Source: Methylobacter sp. S3L5C (GTDB lineage: Bacteria; Pseudomonadota; Gammaproteobacteria; Methylococcales; Methylomonadaceae). Taken from it: a DNA stretch of 64,000 nucleotides. Location: NCBI RefSeq assembly GCF_022788635.1, contig NZ_CP076024.1:2914001-2978000 (forward strand), in the 5' to 3' direction. The position numbers and the translations under genes were made by a program. A model generated the notes under the pieces. It was not told the DNA's origin, ran no database searches, and saw only the letters and a program-made list of their open reading frames with translations. Shown here piece after piece: positions 19,251 to 29,050 of this stretch (positions are counted from its first letter, which is position 1; each line of letters begins with the position of its first letter).

Positions 19251-21608
19251 TCAGTCTTTTCGCAACTGATCCATAACAGGCAGTTGACGAATACGTTGGC
19301 CTGTTGCCGCAAATATTGCGTTGCATAATGCGGGTGCAATTGGCGGTAGTCCTGGTTCACCGACCCCGCCAAGTGGCGTATTGAAATCGGTTGGCGGCAG
19401 CAGATGAACCCTGATTTCATAGGGTGCATCATCCATACGGGTGAGCTGGTAGTTATGGAAATTATCTTGCATTACTGCGCCGTCTTTAAAGCTGATTTCA
19501 CCCAGCGTGGCCAAGCTGACCCCCATAATACAGGCTCCCTCAATTTGCGAACGGATACGTTCCGGATTAACTTGCGGCCCACAATCAACAGCTATATCAA
19601 TACGCGGTATGCGTAATTTTCCGCTCTCATCGACGCTTACTTCAACCACAACGGCAACGTAAGTGACGAAGCTGTAATGAGCGGCAATACCTAGCCCATG
19701 CCCCTTGGGTAGAGTACGTCCCCAACCTGATTCCTTTGCTGCCGCTTCGATGACACCACGAAGACGTCCGGTATCTACCGGGTAAATTTCGGGTGATTCC
19801 CCATAATTCCAGGTATCACCAAGGGTGTCTGGATTAATACGGCGTGGAGGACCAATCAGCTCAAGCATGAAATCTTTAGGATCGCGTCCTGCTGCAATAG
19901 CCAATTCGGTGACAAAAGACTGGATGGCGAAGGCATGTGGAATATTGTATACCGAACGAAACCAGCCAATACGGGTGTGCGCTTCTGCTTCCGGATTTTC
20001 GATGCGTAAATTGGCAATGGCATAGGGCACATTGATGGCACCCATACCCAGTTCTGAAGGGGTTTGGTGCTTGCTGTCGGGCCCAAAAGTAGAGGAAATA
20101 CTCGGTGCTACGGTTCTATGCAACCAGGCAACTGCTTTGCCTTGAGCGTCCAATCCAGCCTCGAGTCGCTCGATTGAAACGGTATGAAAGTAAGAATGTT
20201 GCAGGTCGTCTTCGCGGGTCCAGGTTACTTTTACCGGCTTACCTTTCATAGCCTGCGATAATAGTGCCGCTTCGACGACATAATCAGGTTTGGATTTGCG
20301 TCCAAAACCACCACCTAAAAGAGAGACATTGATAGTGACATCGTCTTCGGCCAGCTTGAGCCATTTTGCCACACTCTCTCGAGAAACTTGTGGTGCCTGG
20401 GTGCAACTCCAAATCTCACATTTTCCTTTTACTATCCGCGCTGTAGCTGCCGGAGGTTCCATAGGAGCCTGAGCCAGGTGGGGGATATAATATTCAGCTT
20501 CTACCCGTTTAGCAGCGCCTTGCAAGGCGACATCAACGTCACCATTGTTGCGAACCACTTTACCCGGTTTACGTGCAGCGGCTTCAAGTTCGGTTTTATA
20601 GGTAACAGAATCGTAGGTACCATTAGGCCCTTTGTCCCATTCAATCTTAAGAGCCTTTCTACCCTGAATGGCTGCCCAGGTATTGTTGGCAATTACGGCG
20701 ATTCCACCCAATGGGTTGAAGTTGGCTGGCATAGGGCTACCTTTAAGTTCGATCACGCTTAACACGCCCTTCACCTTAAGGGCTTCTTTGGCATCGTAAT
20801 TCAACACTTTGCCACCAAATACGGGTGGGCGAGCGATTACGGCATAAAGCATGTCCTTAATACGGGTATCGATACCGTATTGGGCTTGGCCTGTGACCAT
20901 GTCCTTACCGTCATAAAGCGCTGTTTTACCTTTGCCGATATAGCGAAAGTCAGCGGGATTTTTCAGGCGTAATGTTTCGCTGGCAGGTACTGGCAGTTTT
21001 GCTGCTGCTTTGGCCAACTGACCGTAGCCGAGTGTTCTTCCCGTGGCCGGATGCAGGACATGGTGCTGTTCGGCACGAACCTCCCTGACTGGGACTTTCC
21101 ATTGTGCGGCTGCTGCCGATTCAAGCATGGTACGTGCTGCAGCGCCAACTCGCCGCATGGGCAGGAAAAAATGGCGCATACTGCGGGAGCCATCGGTATC
21201 CTGGTTACCATAACGAGGTTCATTGCCGGGTGCCTGCTCGACACGGACCTGTTTCCAGTCGGCTTCAAGTTCGTCAGCTACCACCATAGGTAAGCTGGTA
21301 CGAACGCCCTGGCCCATTTCAGAACGGTGACAAACGATGGTAACAATACCGTCTGCTGCAATTGCAACAAATATAAGGGGGTTGTCTACCCAGCCGTTCG
21401 GCATGCCATCGGCCCCGTATTTGCCTTTTTCTGTGGGTGGGGTAATTTCGTCGGCTTTAGTCAGCGACGGAAACCCTGCTGCCAGAACAAATCCGGTAAG
21501 CGCCATATTTTTAATAAAAGCGCGTCGACTGATATTCGTTATCTCTATGTTACCGTCTACATTACCCAAATTGACATTCAATTTAATAGAATCCATTGGC
21601 TTTTTCAT
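19251..21608 (-). CDS. iorB: Isoquinoline 1-oxidoreductase-type molybdoenzyme, large (beta) subunit
   Basis: Molybdopterin-binding subunit of a xanthine-oxidase-superfamily hydroxylase or aldehyde oxidoreductase, 785 aa. The N-terminus carries a twin-arginine motif, SRRAFIK (R28-R29), followed by a hydrophobic stretch. This agrees with Tat export of the folded complex, with the small subunit carried along. Cofactor-pocket blocks include [29 protein letters not shown] and [20 protein letters not shown] near the C-terminus, whose GVGEPG contains the catalytic glutamate. It follows the 2Fe-2S subunit with a 4-nt overlap. The order (MocA-like, XdhC-like, small, large) is a complete expression and maturation unit. 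Isoquinoline is only the family's namesake; the true substrate is unknown. Confidence 0.88.
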   Translation of the reverse strand: MKKPMDSIKLNVNLGNVDGNIEITNISRRAFIKNMALTGFVLAAGFPSLTKADEITPPTEKGKYGADGMPNGWVDNPLIFVAIAADGIVTIVCHRSEMGQGVRTSLPMVVADELEADWKQVRVEQAPGNEPRYGNQDTDGSRSMRHFFLPMRRVGAAARTMLESAAAAQWKVPVREVRAEQHHVLHPATGRTLGYGQLAKAAAKLPVPASETLRLKNPADFRYIGKGKTALYDGKDMVTGQAQYGIDTRIKDMLYAVIARPPVFGGKVLNYDAKEALKVKGVLSVIELKGSPMPANFNPLGGIAVIANNTWAAIQGRKALKIEWDKGPNGTYDSVTYKTELEAAARKPGKVVRNNGDVDVALQGAAKRVEAEYYIPHLAQAPMEPPAATARIVKGKCEIWSCTQAPQVSRESVAKWLKLAEDDVTINVSLLGGGFGRKSKPDYVVEAALLSQAMKGKPVKVTWTREDDLQHSYFHTVSIERLEAGLDAQGKAVAWLHRTVAPSISSTFGPDSKHQTPSELGMGAINVPYAIANLRIENPEAEAHTRIGWFRSVYNIPHAFAIQSFVTELAIAAGRDPKDFMLELIGPPRRINPDTLGDTWNYGESPEIYPVDTGRLRGVIEAAAKESGWGRTLPKGHGLGIAAHYSFVTYVAVVVEVSVDESGKLRIPRIDIAVDCGPQVNPERIRSQIEGACIMGVSLATLGEISFKDGAVMQDNFHNYQLTRMDDAPYEIRVHLLPPTDFNTPLGGVGEPGLPPIAPALCNAIFAATGQRIRQLPVMDQLRKD

Positions 21609-22072
21609 GACTTGAGCTCCTTTATTCCGGCGGCTTGTTTAATTGCGCTACGTATCCGGGGATAAGTGCCGCATCGGCAAATATTACCGCTCATTGCCGT
21701 GTCAATATCAGCATCGGTAGGATCAGGTTTTTGTTTGAGCAGAGCAGTGGCCGCCATTATTTGGCCAGACTGACAATAACCGCATTGCGGTACCCCTAAT
21801 GCCAGCCAGGCTTCCTGAATTTTTTTCCCGATGGCATCCTGATCGATAGCTTCGATAGTAACGATTACTTTGCCTACGGCAGCTGAAATAGGTGTCACAC
21901 AGGCACGAACTGGTTGTCCGTCAAGGTGTATGGTACAGGCTCCGCACAAGGACATCCCGCAGCCAAATTTTGTTCCAGTCAGTCCGACGTAGTCACGCAA
22001 GGCCCAAAGTAGCGGCGTATCTGTCGGCAAATCAATCTTATGGCTTTTACCATTGATATTGAGTGTGGTCAT
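21605..22072 (-). CDS. iorA: Isoquinoline 1-oxidoreductase-type 2Fe-2S small (alpha) subunit
   Basis: Compact electron-transfer subunit, 155 aa, with two 2Fe-2S clusters. The plant-ferredoxin-like cluster uses C38, C43, C46 and C58 ([10 protein letters not shown]). The helical cluster uses C97, C100, C132 and C134 (CGYC and CRCG). All eight ligands are present. It lies directly upstream of the large subunit with an ATGA overlap. The 112-bp gap to the XdhC-like gene is the largest in this unit and may contain a second promoter. Confidence 0.9.
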   Translation of the reverse strand: MTTLNINGKSHKIDLPTDTPLLWALRDYVGLTGTKFGCGMSLCGACTIHLDGQPVRACVTPISAAVGKVIVTIEAIDQDAIGKKIQEAWLALGVPQCGYCQSGQIMAATALLKQKPDPTDADIDTAMSGNICRCGTYPRIRSAIKQAAGIKELKS

Positions 22073-22184
22073 ATGGTGATTCTCTTTTCGATAGATGGAG
22101 TAAAGAGCCGCTGTGCAACATCGTGTAGATGTTCGCGGTGTATTAGTTGAATATTACACGGGTCATATCAGGCAGTAAATACGA

Positions 22185-23018
22185 TTAAGTAACGGTTGAT
22201 GTTATTTTAATCGGCTGGTTATAGTCTGTTGTCGACAGTCTTTTACTTAACAGGTTACCCTGCCCACCGCGTCTTACCAGTATCATTTCACTGGCGATAG
22301 ACAAGGCTATTTCTTCCGGCAGTTTCGCTCCCAAGTCAAGGCCTGCGGGGGCACGTACTTTGGCTAAACTGGACTCCGGGAAACCTTCCAGTCCCAAGCG
22401 CTCCAATACAAGTTTTGCCCGCTTACGACTGGAAACCAGCGCAATATATAGGGCTTCAGATTGCAGGACTCGCGTCAGGGAGTCGTAGTCTCCTTTGTGA
22501 TGGGTTGCTATGACAACGAAGTCGCCTGATTGCGGCTGTAATTTTTGATAGCGGCAATCATCATTAATGATACGGTAGGCAGTAGGAAAGTGTTCTACCC
22601 TGGCTTGTGGATCATTGACGATCACTTCAAAGCCTAATTGGTTGGCAAATTCACAAAGACTTTCCACGATACGGCCATGGCCCATTAGCCAGAGCAAGGG
22701 TTTTGGCATAATGGGTTCTACGTACACCCGCATACTGCCACCACAGGGCATGCCAGCACCAAAAACTTCATCGTTCAGGTCTATTTCAATCATGCCAGGT
22801 TCTCCTGTTTCAAAGCATTTAAGCGCTGTTTCTGACACCATGGATTGCGCGCAGCCGCCACCAACCCAACCGGCAATAACTTTGCCTGAGAGGTTGATGA
22901 GTGCCTTGGCCGCAGGTTTGGCAGAAGATGATCCCAGTATTTCTACTACGGTTGCCAGTGCGTAAGGACGCCGCTGTTCGCGCAGTTCCAACTGAAGGTC
23001 GAGAATATTCTTGATCAT
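22185..23018 (-). CDS. xdhC: XdhC/CoxI-family molybdenum cofactor maturation protein
   Basis: A 277-aa soluble protein. The N-terminal XdhC/CoxI domain has the GGGCAQSMVSETALKCF block near residue 53. The C-terminal half is a Rossmann-like domain (LLWLMGHGRIVE at about 108-119 and VIATHHKGDYDSL). XdhC proteins bind the molybdenum cofactor, protect it during sulfuration and insert it into partner hydroxylases. The overlap of 4 nt with the MocA-like gene and the position upstream of iorAB support this role for the neighbouring enzyme. Confidence 0.87.
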   Translation of the reverse strand: MIKNILDLQLELREQRRPYALATVVEILGSSSAKPAAKALINLSGKVIAGWVGGGCAQSMVSETALKCFETGEPGMIEIDLNDEVFGAGMPCGGSMRVYVEPIMPKPLLWLMGHGRIVESLCEFANQLGFEVIVNDPQARVEHFPTAYRIINDDCRYQKLQPQSGDFVVIATHHKGDYDSLTRVLQSEALYIALVSSRKRAKLVLERLGLEGFPESSLAKVRAPAGLDLGAKLPEEIALSIASEMILVRRGGQGNLLSKRLSTTDYNQPIKITSTVT

Positions 23019-23608
23019 GAGTGTTTTTTAAATTTTTTTGAAGGGTTCAAATCTTCCGGTTTGTCTATGTCACAAAGTATGCCCGAATCATTGCAGGTAA
23101 TAATTTGAAGCTGTTCAAGGTAGCTTTGAATCAGGATCTTGGCACCTTCATCACCCTTTAAAGTAGTCAATTCAGGACCTAGGGCTTGTGAAAAACCTAC
23201 CGGGTGGCCACGCCGCCCCTGCCAAGAGGGAGCAGCGATAGTTGCACCCAAGCGAAGTGCATTCGCCACCTGACTTATCGTCACTGGATCTATCCACGGC
23301 ATGTCCGCCAGGCCAATTAACCAGCCGGTAGCGTCGGGGCAGGAGCGTATGCCGAAAATAAGGCTCCTGCTCATACCTTGTTCGGCGTCAGTGCACGTTA
23401 CAACGCTTGCACCTTCGGCCCGTAATACAGTCGCCAGACGTTTGCTGCCTGGTCGCACTACCGCGAGCACGCTGTCTGTGCCAGCTAACAGGTTGCGGCA
23501 GGCTTGTACTGCTACCAATTCGCCATTGGGTAAGATTTGAGTCAGTTTGTCTGCACCAAAGCGTCGACTGGCCCCAGCAGCAAGCAAAATACCGACAATC
23601 AAGCTCAT
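23015..23608 (-). CDS. mocA: MocA/MobA-like molybdopterin nucleotidyltransferase
   Basis: A 197-aa NTP-transferase-fold protein with the nucleotide-binding loop LLAAGASRRFGADKL at the N-terminus. The metal-binding segment is LIGLADMPWIDP, and RGHPVGF follows near residue 137. MocA attaches CMP to molybdopterin for xanthine-oxidase-family enzymes. This fits its place as the first gene of the operon with xdhC and iorAB. MobA-type GMP transfer is less likely given this company. Confidence 0.85.
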   Translation of the reverse strand: MSLIVGILLAAGASRRFGADKLTQILPNGELVAVQACRNLLAGTDSVLAVVRPGSKRLATVLRAEGASVVTCTDAEQGMSRSLIFGIRSCPDATGWLIGLADMPWIDPVTISQVANALRLGATIAAPSWQGRRGHPVGFSQALGPELTTLKGDEGAKILIQSYLEQLQIITCNDSGILCDIDKPEDLNPSKKFKKHS

Positions 23609-23947
23609 TAGGTAGTGGCTATTTTAGCAAGCCAATGTATGTTATTCATTATTTTGTCCGGATTTAGCTTAAGTATACTCTAATTAACTTATCATTATAT
23701 CTGCTGATTGGCAATATTGTTTGCCGAATATTTACTTTATTATATATAAAAATCATATGGTTAGTATTATATTAAAGGGAAAGAGGTTAAAGAGTAATTA
23801 CTGTGGTTTTTATTTTGGCATGGATGGGTAATTTGCGTAGCGTCATCAGATGTTTCTTCTGAGATCACTATCTGCTTCCAAACCATAACGACAAAAACAT
23901 TTTTAAGCTATAATTGAGCCTTTTTTACTGCCTAAAGTGTAGAAGCC
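23609..23947. other. Divergent intergenic region, mocA / glyQ
   Basis: This 340-bp AT-rich region separates the minus-strand molybdoenzyme operon from plus-strand glyQS. It must contain both promoters. I see no reading frame, tRNA or glycine-riboswitch-like structure that I can support. Confidence 0.45.
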
Positions 23948-24862
23948 GTGTCGAATACAAACAACGATTCATCAACTTTTCAGGGGCTTATTCTGGCCTT
24001 ACAAGACTATTGGTCAAGTCAGGGTTGTATTTTATTACAACCTTTAGATCAGGAAGTCGGAGCAGGAACCTTTCACCCGGCTACTTTTTTGCGGGCTATA
24101 GGTCCTGAACCCTGGAATGCTGCCTACGTTCAGCCGTCCCGCCGTCCTACAGACGGTCGCTTTGGTGAAAATCCCAATCGCCTACAGCATTATTATCAGT
24201 TTCAGGTGGTTTTAAAACCATCGCCGGATAATATTCAGGAGCTGTATCTCGGTTCGTTACGTCATTTAGGTCTTGATTTACTCGAACACGATATTCGTTT
24301 TGTTGAAGATAATTGGGAATCTCCTACCTTGGGTGCCTGGGGATTGGGTTGGGAAGTTTGGTTAAATGGCATGGAAGTCACCCAGTTTACTTATTTTCAG
24401 CAAATAGGCGGTTTGGAATGCAGACCTGTTACCGGAGAAATTACCTACGGTCTTGAACGCATTGCCATGTATTTGCAGGGCGTTAAAAGTGTTTATGATC
24501 TGGTTTGGACGAATGGCCCATTTGGTGTGGTTACTTATGGTGATGTATTTCATCAAAATGAAGTTGAAATGTCAGCTTACAATTTTGATCATGCCAATGT
24601 TGATTTTATGTTTCAGTGTTTTAATACTTACGAGCAAGAATGCCAAAAATTGATTGAACTCAATCTGCCATTGCCTGCTTACGAAATGGTATTAAAAGCA
24701 TCACACACGTTTAACTTGCTGGATGCACGCCATGCGATTTCGGTAACCGAGCGCCAACGCTATATTTTAAGGGTTCGTACTTTATCCAGAGCCGTCGCTG
24801 AAGCCTATTATGCTCGCCGCGAATCACTGGGATTTCCGATGTTGACAGGGCAAGGAGCATAA
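23948..24862 (+). CDS. glyQ: Glycyl-tRNA synthetase alpha subunit
   Basis: Class II synthetase catalytic subunit of the tetrameric alpha2-beta2 bacterial enzyme; 304 aa, close to the E. coli length. Conserved stretches include [17 protein letters not shown] at the N-terminus, [31 protein letters not shown] and [11 protein letters not shown] near the C-terminus. The start is GTG at 23948, which gives the expected N-terminus; there is no ATG in frame nearby. The next gene, glyS, begins after 1 bp, so the two are co-translated. Confidence 0.97.
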   Translation: MSNTNNDSSTFQGLILALQDYWSSQGCILLQPLDQEVGAGTFHPATFLRAIGPEPWNAAYVQPSRRPTDGRFGENPNRLQHYYQFQVVLKPSPDNIQELYLGSLRHLGLDLLEHDIRFVEDNWESPTLGAWGLGWEVWLNGMEVTQFTYFQQIGGLECRPVTGEITYGLERIAMYLQGVKSVYDLVWTNGPFGVVTYGDVFHQNEVEMSAYNFDHANVDFMFQCFNTYEQECQKLIELNLPLPAYEMVLKASHTFNLLDARHAISVTERQRYILRVRTLSRAVAEAYYARRESLGFPMLTGQGA

Positions 24863-24863
24863 A

Positions 24864-26933
24864 ATGACAACAAGCAAACATTTACTTTTTGAATTAGGTT
24901 CGGAAGAGCTTCCTCCCAAAAACTTGCTTAAACTAAGCAATGCCTTGCTGGACGGTATTGTTCAAGGTTTACAGGCCGCCGAACTAACATTTACCGCCAG
25001 TAAAGCTTATGCGACCCCCAGACGCCTGGCGGTTTTGATTGGAAATCTGTCAACAGCGCAACCGGATAAAACCGTCGAAAAACGTGGGCCCGCGATACAA
25101 GCCGCTTTTGGGCCGGATGGCGCACCCAGCAAAGCAGCTTTGGGTTTTGCGCTGAGTTGTGGCACGACTTTTGAGCAACTGGAACGCTTAAAAACAGATA
25201 AAGGTGAATGGCTCAGTTTTACCCAAGTGGTTAAAGGGCAGCCAACAGAAGCTTTAATCCCGGATATCATTCGTCAAAGTATTGCCGGATTACCCATTGC
25301 CAAAAGGATGCGCTGGGGTAGTTTTAATACAGAATTTGTCAGGCCCGTACACTGGGCAGTTTTACTGTACGGCGATAGTGTTATTAATACGGAAATTTTA
25401 GGTTTGGAAACGGGTGTGACTACGCAGGGACACCGCTTCCATGCACCAGAAAAATTGACTATTAGCAATCCTGAAACCTATCAAGACCTCTTGTATCAGC
25501 AAGGTAAAGTGATTGTTGATTTTGAACAAAGAAAAGAGCTGATTCGTAAGGCGGCACAAGCCGCAGCTTTAGCGGTCAACGGTATTGCTTACATAGAAGA
25601 CGATTTGCTGGAAGAAATTGCCGCTTTAAATGAATGGCCGGTACCGATTACCGGATGTTTTGATCCGCGATTTCTTGATTTGCCCGCAGAAGTGTTAATT
25701 ACCACCATGCAAACCAACCAGAAATACTTCCCGGTTAAAAATGCGGAGGGTGGTTTATTGGCGAATTTTATTACTTTTAGTAATATTGAAAGTAGCCGGC
25801 CCGAATCCATACAACACGGTAATGAACGGGTGGTTACACCGCGACTTGCAGATGCTGAATTTTTCTGGAAACAGGATAGAAAAAAATCACTGGCGGATAG
25901 GGTTGAAAGTTTATCAACCATTGTTTTTCAAGAAAAATTAGGCACCGTTGCCGAAAAATCGCAACGAGTCAGCAAGCTTGCCGAATTTATTGCCCTGCGT
26001 TTCAATGCCGATGTTACCTTGGCAAAACGTGCCGCTTTGTTAGCAAAAACTGATTTAATGACGGAAATGGTCGGCGAATTTGGCAATCTACAAGGTCTTA
26101 TGGGCCGCTATTATGCACTGGCTGATAACGAACCTGCTGAAGTGGCGTTGGCGTTGGAAGAGCAGTATTTTCCAAAACAGTCTGGCAGTGCTACTGCGAG
26201 CAGCCCAATCGGGCAAGTTTTGGCGATTGCTGAAAAAATTGACACGCTTACCGGTATTTTTAGTGCCGGTATGATTCCGACCGGCGATAAAGACCCGTAT
26301 GCGTTACGTCGCGCTGCCCTGGGCACATTACGCACGCTGATTGAAAATAAGTTAACCCTCGATATTCGGGAATTAATAGCCTTTTCTTCTAAGCTGTTCA
26401 CGCATTCATTTGATGTTGCCGGTACTCAAACGGCGGTGATTGATTTTGTTTTTGACCGTTTAAAAGGCTATTGTTTGGATAAAGGTTATAGCGCCGATGA
26501 ATTTGATGCGGTGATGACAGTGAAACCGGTTGATCCTTTGGATTTCATGCAACGCTTGGCGGCTGTTAAAGCTTTTAGACAGTTACCCGAAGCCGAAAGC
26601 CTTGCCTCTGCCAATAAACGCATACACAATATTCTAAAAAAATCAGAGTCATCGCCAGTAACGACGGTAGGTACTTTGGTTGAGCCTGCCGAATTGCAAT
26701 TGTTGGCTAGCGCAAAGCTCGCCGCTATCGCCATTACTCCGCTACTTGCCGAGCATGATTATGCGGCAACACTAACTCGTTTAGCGGCTTTACGCCAAGA
26801 TGTCGATACGTTTTTTGATAGTGTTATGGTGATGTGCGATGATCTTGATTTACGCGCTAATCGCTTGGCTTTGCTTAATATGTTATCGGAACAGTTTTTA
26901 ACTTGTGCGGATATTTCCAGGTTGCAATCTTGA
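24864..26933 (+). CDS. glyS: Glycyl-tRNA synthetase beta subunit
   Basis: The tRNA-recognition and scaffold subunit of the tetrameric glycyl-tRNA synthetase; 689 aa, the usual length. It begins with the family's LLFELGSEELPPKNL motif and contains DLMTEMVGEFGNLQGLMGRYYA and TGDKDPYALRRAALG blocks. It follows glyQ with 1 bp between them. An 11-bp perfect hairpin lies just downstream. Confidence 0.97.
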   Translation: MTTSKHLLFELGSEELPPKNLLKLSNALLDGIVQGLQAAELTFTASKAYATPRRLAVLIGNLSTAQPDKTVEKRGPAIQAAFGPDGAPSKAALGFALSCGTTFEQLERLKTDKGEWLSFTQVVKGQPTEALIPDIIRQSIAGLPIAKRMRWGSFNTEFVRPVHWAVLLYGDSVINTEILGLETGVTTQGHRFHAPEKLTISNPETYQDLLYQQGKVIVDFEQRKELIRKAAQAAALAVNGIAYIEDDLLEEIAALNEWPVPITGCFDPRFLDLPAEVLITTMQTNQKYFPVKNAEGGLLANFITFSNIESSRPESIQHGNERVVTPRLADAEFFWKQDRKKSLADRVESLSTIVFQEKLGTVAEKSQRVSKLAEFIALRFNADVTLAKRAALLAKTDLMTEMVGEFGNLQGLMGRYYALADNEPAEVALALEEQYFPKQSGSATASSPIGQVLAIAEKIDTLTGIFSAGMIPTGDKDPYALRRAALGTLRTLIENKLTLDIRELIAFSSKLFTHSFDVAGTQTAVIDFVFDRLKGYCLDKGYSADEFDAVMTVKPVDPLDFMQRLAAVKAFRQLPEAESLASANKRIHNILKKSESSPVTTVGTLVEPAELQLLASAKLAAIAITPLLAEHDYAATLTRLAALRQDVDTFFDSVMVMCDDLDLRANRLALLNMLSEQFLTCADISRLQS

Positions 26934-26940
26934 TGCGGTG

Positions 26941-26973
26941 TTGTTGGGTTACAACTAGTGCTTAACCCAACAA
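26941..26973. repeat. REP-like hairpin downstream of glyS
   Basis: TTGTTGGGTTA (26941-26951) and TAACCCAACAA (26963-26973) form a perfect 11-bp stem with an 11-nt loop. There is no T-tract. The TTGGGTTA...TAACCCAA core resembles dispersed extragenic palindromes common in gammaproteobacteria. It may protect the glyQS mRNA end or block read-through into gmhB. Confidence 0.5.
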
Positions 26974-27017
26974 ACAATATTGTTACCCTAAAAATCGGCT
27001 TGCGTAAATAAATACTC

Positions 27018-27569
27018 ATGCTTAAAAAACGTTATATTTTACTGGATCGGGATGGTGTGATTAATCACGATTCCGATGCCTTTATCAAATCTCCCGATGA
27101 GTGGCTGCCGATTGAAGGGAGTCTTGAAGCGATTGCCTTGCTTAATACACAGGGCTACCAAGTCATTGTTGTTACCAATCAATCAGGTGTTGCGCGAGGC
27201 TTGTTTGATGAAGCTATGCTGGGAAAAATACACACTAAAATGCGCCGTTTGGTCAGTGAAAAAGGCGGTGATATTACTGCCATTTATTATTGTCCACACG
27301 GTGCGGATAGTGCTTGTGAATGCCGTAAACCCAAGTCGGGTTTACTAAAAGCCTTTGCGGCTGATTTTAATGCCGATTTAACGACGGTTTCAGTCATTGG
27401 TGATTCCTTGCGTGATTTGCAAGCCGCCGAGGCTGTTGGTGCTCAGCCAATACTGGTTAAAACCGGCAAAGGACAAAAAACTTTGCTAAATAATCAACAA
27501 CTCAACATTCTTGTTTTTGAAAACTTATATGACGCAGCAAAATACATTACATCAAGACACGCGGCCTAA
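27018..27569 (+). CDS. gmhB: D-glycero-beta-D-manno-heptose 1,7-bisphosphate 7-phosphatase
   Basis: A 183-aa HAD-superfamily phosphatase of LPS inner-core heptose biosynthesis. The nucleophile motif is LLDRDGVIN (D9 and D11), motif II is VVTNQSGVARG, and motif IV is VIGDSLRDL. The zinc loop CPHGADSACECRKPKSG that typifies GmhB is complete. The frame overlaps the next gene's start by about 40 nt. It belongs with the envelope-lipid functions nearby (acyltransferase, lpxC). Confidence 0.95.
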   Translation: MLKKRYILLDRDGVINHDSDAFIKSPDEWLPIEGSLEAIALLNTQGYQVIVVTNQSGVARGLFDEAMLGKIHTKMRRLVSEKGGDITAIYYCPHGADSACECRKPKSGLLKAFAADFNADLTTVSVIGDSLRDLQAAEAVGAQPILVKTGKGQKTLLNNQQLNILVFENLYDAAKYITSRHAA

Positions 27570-28275
27570 AAATTACCTGGGCTCGGTGTTGTTATTTCTG
27601 GGTATTTTTATTACCGCCACTATCGTTGGTATATTACTTATTTTAGGTATGCTAACGACCTTTAAAATACGCTGGAAAATAGGTTATATTTGGTGTGCTA
27701 TTATCGGCTGGATGACCAAGGTTTTTTGCGGCTTAACCTACGAAATAGAAGGGCTGGAAAATATCAATCCACAGCAACCGGCAATTTTATTAAGTAATCA
27801 TCAGTCAGCATGGGAAACACTGGCATTACGATATATTCTGCCGCCGCATTCCGTTGTCATAAAGCGAGAATTATTATTTCTGCCGATTTGGGGCTGGTCT
27901 CTACTCACATTAAAATCCATCGTGATAGACAGGAAAAACCAACGAGCTTCATTACGTGTTTTACTCAAAGACGGTGCTGAATATTTAAATCAGGGCTTAT
28001 CGGTGCTGATTTTTCCGGAAGGCACTCGCGCCCCAGCCAGGGAAGTTTTGAAGTTTAATATTGGCGGTGCCATTCTGGCTCAAAAAACGGGTTTTCCCAT
28101 TATTCCCATCGCGCATAACGCCGGTGATTATTGGCCTCGCTATAGTTTTTTTAAATATCCAGGAGTCATCAAAGTGAAAATTGGCCCGATGATTGAAACT
28201 AAAGGACGTAAAGCTGCAGATATTAATGCTGAAGCTGAAGGCTGGATAACGCAAGCAATGAAGGCGATGGATTAA
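27529..28275 (+). CDS. plsC: 1-acyl-sn-glycerol-3-phosphate acyltransferase (PlsC family)
   Basis: Membrane-bound acyltransferase of about 248 aa with N-terminal hydrophobic segments. The active-site box is NHQSAWE (an H-x4-E variant of H-x4-D found in one PlsC subgroup). The second conserved box is FPEGTRAP, followed by IPIAHNAG. The ATG at 27529 is the preferred start; a TTG at 27511 in the same frame would add six residues. It overlaps gmhB, suggesting one transcription unit. The expected product is phosphatidic acid for phospholipid synthesis. Confidence 0.88.
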   Translation: MTQQNTLHQDTRPKNYLGSVLLFLGIFITATIVGILLILGMLTTFKIRWKIGYIWCAIIGWMTKVFCGLTYEIEGLENINPQQPAILLSNHQSAWETLALRYILPPHSVVIKRELLFLPIWGWSLLTLKSIVIDRKNQRASLRVLLKDGAEYLNQGLSVLIFPEGTRAPAREVLKFNIGGAILAQKTGFPIIPIAHNAGDYWPRYSFFKYPGVIKVKIGPMIETKGRKAADINAEAEGWITQAMKAMD

Positions 28276-28368
28276 GGACTTAAGTAATTTCCAACCTTTT
28301 ATCTTGAACCGGGCTTACATTCGTATAAATTCCGCATATTGCATTTTTACTAAATAATGGTAACTCAC

Positions 28369-28776
28369 ATGAAAAAACTACTACTAATTTCCCTATCCGT
28401 ATTAATACTTCCGGCTTGCGCTGATAAAAATCAATATGAACAAGCCGTATTAGAACAAATGCAGAAAGAGGCTGATATTAAGGATTATAAAATAACACCT
28501 GAATATATGACTAAATGTGTCGTAGATACAACTGCACAAAATATGCCCGGTATTTTTGCTTTTGACCCTACTCGTATGACAGCTTATCGTAACTATACAA
28601 AAATGTTGACGTTAACCAATTCTGGAGATCCTAAAAAGACGCTGGAAGAATTGCGTGTTGATTTTGGGTCAGCTAAAGATCTTGCTGAAGCACATACTAA
28701 TTACACTGAAAGTTTAATGGAATGTTATTCTGCAGTTATTTCAGAATCTGAAAAATTAGCAAAAGAAGAAAAATAA
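28369..28776 (+). CDS. Small lipoprotein of unknown function
   Basis: This short exported protein (135 aa from the ATG at 28369) has a lipoprotein signal peptide: MKKLLLISLSVLILPAC, with the lipobox cysteine at residue 17. The mature part is mainly charged helix, with two cysteines about 90 residues apart (CVVDTT and LMECYS) that could form a disulfide. I recognise no family. An in-frame ATG at 28357 is possible but would put four residues ahead of the lysines. It is followed by a large hairpin and the convergent metG. Confidence 0.7.
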   Translation: MKKLLLISLSVLILPACADKNQYEQAVLEQMQKEADIKDYKITPEYMTKCVVDTTAQNMPGIFAFDPTRMTAYRNYTKMLTLTNSGDPKKTLEELRVDFGSAKDLAEAHTNYTESLMECYSAVISESEKLAKEEK

Positions 28777-28958
28777 AATCTGTACAGCCAGTGGAATACT
28801 TTTAAAGTTCTGCTTTTGTTAAATGGTAATGTAATAATTTTTTTGGCAAAAAACGGAGTATTTACGTTTTTTATTGCTGATCTTGTCAAAGAAATGCCTT
28901 GGAAGAGTTGGTCGTCAAACGTTTACCGTCTATTGAGAGGAAGCGCATTGATCACACA

Positions 28959-29015
28959 TTCCGCACCCGTCATAAATAGGCTTGATTAATATTGGTATTT
29001 ATAATGGGTGCGGAA
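28959..29015. repeat. 20-bp inverted repeat between convergent genes
   Basis: Left arm 28959-28978 (TTCCGCACCCGTCATAAATA) is complementary to right arm 28996-29015 with about two mismatches, around a 17-nt AT-rich loop. It sits between the lipoprotein gene and the end of metG. It could be a bidirectional terminator, but no clean T-tract follows. The length and symmetry also fit a palindromic miniature element. Confidence 0.6.
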
Positions 29016-29050
29016 TAGAGATTGTTTTATTTAACAATCCAGCATCAGTC

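Noticed and set aside
23609-23947. Glycine riboswitch or T-box upstream of glyQS
   Set aside because: I could not find paired stems or conserved core sequences for either; T-boxes are also not expected in this group.
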